Of a stretch of DNA of 64,000 bases, positions 61,601-64,000 are shown piece after piece (positions within the stretch are counted from its first letter, which is position 1; each line of letters starts with the position of its first letter). Position numbers and translations under genes: made by a program. The notes under the pieces were generated by a model. That model was not told where the DNA came from and did no database searches. It saw only the letters and a list, made by a program, of their open reading frames with translations. The stretch is from Cryptococcus deneoformans JEC21 (lineage: Eukaryota; Basidiomycota; Tremellomycetes; Tremellales; Cryptococcaceae): positions 1,208,801 to 1,272,800 of the forward strand of contig NC_006691.1 in NCBI RefSeq assembly GCF_000091045.1, read 5' to 3'.

Positions 61601-61951
61601 CAATCGAGTCTTCAGGTTGCGAACAGTTTCCAAGGATTTCTCAAGATCCTTCTTAACTGCACGAGCCTTTCGAGGTTCTGGCTTACCACTGCCATTGAAA
61701 GGGTGCCACTCTGCAGAATACAGCTCAATTTTGATCACGAAAGCCTCTTTCACTACCTCCTGTCTTTCGTAGGTATTGGGAGACCTTGCGAATTCAGTTT
61801 TGATGGTGAAGGTTACCCTTGGAGCTGGTGAACCAGAAGGTTGGATGGTTCCGCTGAGGGACGAGACATAGGCCTCTCGAAGGATTTTTTTCGGTAGGCT
61901 GGAATGTAAATTGCTCCGGATGTCATTGGCGGTCAAATCTTTGACTGACAT
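58674..61951 (-). CDS. POT1: Pot1-like telomere end-binding protein
   Basis: Pot1 binds the single-stranded telomere overhang and protects chromosome ends. Exons (minus) are 61951-61447, 61383-60860, 60807-60693, 60642-60221, 60167-59806, 59748-59163 and 58913-58674, giving 917 residues. The ATG at 61951 is MSVKDLTAND. OB1 near residues 345-480 shows IGAVGVVGHINGPSPPTR, KDWIISLVLTDPSN, LVLAIFRRDGELL and GDVVLCRNCFSTRFNDKS. OB2 follows with ILKVIDNLKEQRQGPALEVY, ITDGTCPVRAG and LKKGSIVKIPNLHCKMH. The C-terminal fold has a Cys cluster (HAWCKNCNKCFQ, then CGNCGD) followed by WRYRFYLLLMDRQSDLTVFCG, which resembles the zinc-bearing third OB-fold of human POT1 and RPA70. About 340 residues before OB1 have no counterpart I recognise. 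The last intron is 249 nt and could hide another exon. Confidence 0.83.
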
Positions 61952-62179
61952 ATTAGGCGATAGGATAGCCAACGGAAAGTGGACAGAATATTTGAGGGTT
62001 GAGGGCAGGGTTGACGGTAGTTACAACTATTGATAGGGTAGTGTCATCTTATCCATGGGCAAGAGGAGTCCGGTCCAGTCCACCGATCGTGATGGCCAGA
62101 CGCGACGCGTTCATTATGTAATTTTGACATATTCGGTACTCGTCTATACATAAAGGGAAAAGCAGCTTACTACGATGAA

Positions 62180-62269
62180 GGGCTTGTGTTGCAGTGGTAG
62201 CATTCTAGACTTCGAGGTCGTGAACTGGAGTTTATCTAGCGGTCGCGGGTTCAAATCCCGTCGAGCCTT
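62180..62269 (+). tRNA. tRNA-Arg (anticodon TCG) with 18-nt intron, copy 2
   Basis: Identical over 90 bases, intron included, to the minus-strand gene at 41197-41286. Anticodon TCG is at 62212-62214, the intron is at about 62216-62233 and the T arm at 62245-62261. It is followed by CACTTTTTTAATTG, a pol III terminator. The flanks of the two copies differ, so the shared unit is just the tRNA. Confidence 0.88.
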
Positions 62270-62826
62270 CACTTTTTTAATTGTTTTTATTATTACCACC
62301 TTGCAACGAATAAAGCCAACGCGTTGCAATTTCTTCTTCGTTTGAAATTCTGTTATTTTTATACCTACCTTTTTACATCCAACGCACCAATTGAACCGGG
62401 TCCTAGATATGCTTGCGATCCCTCCTTCACGTCAATCTTTTTATGACTTTTTACAACATTCTAACTTGGCTTGGGAAGCCAGTGCCAAAGATGATAAAAA
62501 TATGATATCTCCGTCCGTCGCGGCGCCATGCCCCCGTTTCGATATTTCTTACCGCAGATGCTTGGGAAAGAGTTGTTAATCTAATGGTGAAGAGAGGTCA
62601 GTCATGCGGTCAAGTTCGAGAACTAAGACAGGGCCAACTATATCCTTGACTGGAAATGTACACAGTGGAGGAAGTTGTGATGACAAGATGTAGTTTTGGT
62701 CCAGTCTGGTTCGGTTCGGCGAGGACCACACTATTATGCATCTTAACTAAGGTATGCAGTTTTATCATTGTTCTATTTGCTCTACTATATCACAATAAAT
62801 GACACAGCTCCTTTTTCAGTATTCTC
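62270..62826. other. Intergenic region
   Basis: 557 bp between the tRNA-Arg gene and the last minus-strand gene. Only short frames without family features are present. Confidence 0.4.
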
Positions 62827-64000
62827 TCAACCCAGCAGGTTGCCCAATCCCATCTTGTTTTTGCCTGAACTGCTTGGACGAGACCCAGAATCTCCACCCA
62901 CGCTTGCCCTGCTCTCACTCTGATTCAGACATTCCCGAGACTCTCGAGGGTCGGTGATGGATGGCAGACCCTGTGAAATAAGAACTGGTGATCGAGTGAT
63001 CGGAGGCAGTATGACGGGCGATCCCCTATGTAGTTCACGTTCCCTCTCCCTTTCTCGCCCATCCCTGCCTTCTCTGGTGCTAGCAGACGATAATGGTCTG
63101 TATGATCCCATATCGGGACTTTGAGCATACTGAAGTCTTCCTGGGCTTTCGAGTGGAGAAACCCCTTGACGAAGAGAAGAAGGATGGGTCGAATGATGAC
63201 CAGTTCCTCGAGACCCAGGTCTGCCCATCGCAGATTCTGGAAGTGGTGGCGGCGGCAATGTTGGACGGCGCTCCTGAGCCCATGGCACACCTGCTCGGTC
63301 ATAGGACTCGCTATGCATTGGGTATGGCGGGTACCCCATACCAGATGATGTTGGGTACGCATGGTGGCCATGAGAAGAAGGCAACGGAATTGGGCGGGGG
63401 TCCAGAACATATCCCGGAGGAGGCAGAGAGTGGCGATGTCTACTTGGACTTGATTCTGGATTGGTAGACGGACGGCCAGAGTTGACATGATAGTTACTTG
63501 ATGGAGGTGGTGGATATCCTGGGGCAGAGTAAGGGGGGTAAGGTGGGTGGTAAGAGTACGGCGATCCGCTACGGGACATATGAGAGCGGTAAGGGTCGTA
63601 TGCACTAGGTGGTGGTGGGGGAGGCATGGGATGACCTGATGGAGGATAATAACCGGACGGGGGAGGATAGTTGGGAGGATAAGGGTAGTAATGGTGTTCG
63701 CCTGGAGGAGGGTGGAAACGTTGTTCGTGTCCGGGGTAACCCATCGAAAGCCCTCGGGTCCTCTTGGACTGCCCTTGCGCTGGCGCCTCCTCTTCTGATT
63801 CGTGCGCATCACTCTTCCGCTTCGATTTTCCACTTGAAGATGCCGTTGCACGCGCAGCTGCTGATCAGCATCAGCCGAAACTCACATGCCACTAAGAAGC
63901 ATCGAACTAACGTTGGCGAGGATCTTTACGGACTCGAATTTTGAGGCCCTGCTCGGCGAATGATACCGATAAATCTGTAGCTTCTGCATTACATCGTCAA
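62827..64000 (-). CDS. Proline/tyrosine-rich protein, 3' part (start beyond window)
   Basis: The last exon (about 63872-62827, minus) encodes a basic nuclear-signal-like start (SSGKSKRKSDAHESEEE, then SKRTRG). A long Pro/Tyr/His-rich tract follows (PPPGEHHYYPYPPNYPPPSG, HPMPPPPPPSAYDPY). Later segments are Arg/Glu-rich and Ser-rich, and the protein ends GKNKMGLGNLLG. An intron with a TGCTGATCAG acceptor precedes it. Upstream, toward the window edge, two frames compete (one reads SFAEQGLKIRV, the other KFESVKILANVSSMLLSG), and I could not decide which is used. The layout, an N-terminal domain outside the window plus a disordered proline-rich tail, fits a transcription regulator. That is inference. 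Confidence 0.6.

Overview
The window is nuclear DNA from a basidiomycete yeast. Very short introns (mostly 42-66 nt, GT-AG, often with a CTGAC or CTAAC branch site just before the acceptor), dense genes on both strands and intron-bearing tRNAs point to a Tremellomycete of the Cryptococcus type. The species is an inference from architecture and protein flavour; no database search was possible. I rebuilt exon structures by eye and checked that phases add up to open frames.

Layout. 1-1402: 3' part of a CUE3/ASCC2-type ribosome-quality-control subunit (+). 1776-5126: DUG2, a WD40 plus M20-peptidase fusion for glutathione breakdown (-). 5127-6994: gene-poor, with one weak candidate gene. 6995-9629: membrane-anchored YtcJ-like amidohydrolase broken by one in-frame TGA (-). 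10188-13206: SEC18/NSF (-). 13432-15322: DASH subunit ASK1 (+). 15580-15897: small secreted protein (-). 16602-19179: SAGA subunit SPT8 (-). 19513-20238 and 20608-22121: an unknown protein and an F-box-like protein (-). 22782-24569: oxysterol-binding protein of the Kes1/Osh4 class (+) with an 8-nt exon and a GC-AG intron. 24857-28039: family 4 rhamnogalacturonan lyase with 20 introns (-). 29037-29135: tRNA-Thr. 29707-30862: UBE2G1-type E2 (-). 31838-36734: SET3-type PHD-SET protein (-). 37729-38261: RidA pseudogene (+). 38428-41047: MCM10 (-). 41197-41286: tRNA-Arg (-). 41535-42162: Siw14/Oca-type pseudophosphatase (+). 42565-43722: unknown disordered protein (+). 43723-45757: gene-poor tract with a possible secreted protein and a frameshifted relic. 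45758-52581: BRR2 (-). 53788-56020: Mch1-like MFS transporter (+). 56806-58197: unknown disordered protein (-). 58674-61951: POT1 (-). 62180-62269: second identical tRNA-Arg (+). 62827 to the right end: 3' part of a proline-rich protein (-).

This is mostly a housekeeping segment: vesicle fusion, splicing, replication, telomere capping, kinetochore, chromatin, ubiquitin and tRNA genes. There is no operon-like logic, although several genes lie head to head and may share promoters (DUG2 region, SEC18/ASK1, F-box/OSH, BRR2/MCH1). No CRISPR, transposon, rRNA or prophage-like element was seen.

The unusual material is at fine scale. It comprises micro-exons of 8, 12, 17 and 19 nt, a premature stop in an otherwise intact amidohydrolase, a RidA pseudogene with two independent lesions, a phosphatase-fold protein lacking both catalytic residues, and a pair of identical intron-containing tRNAs.
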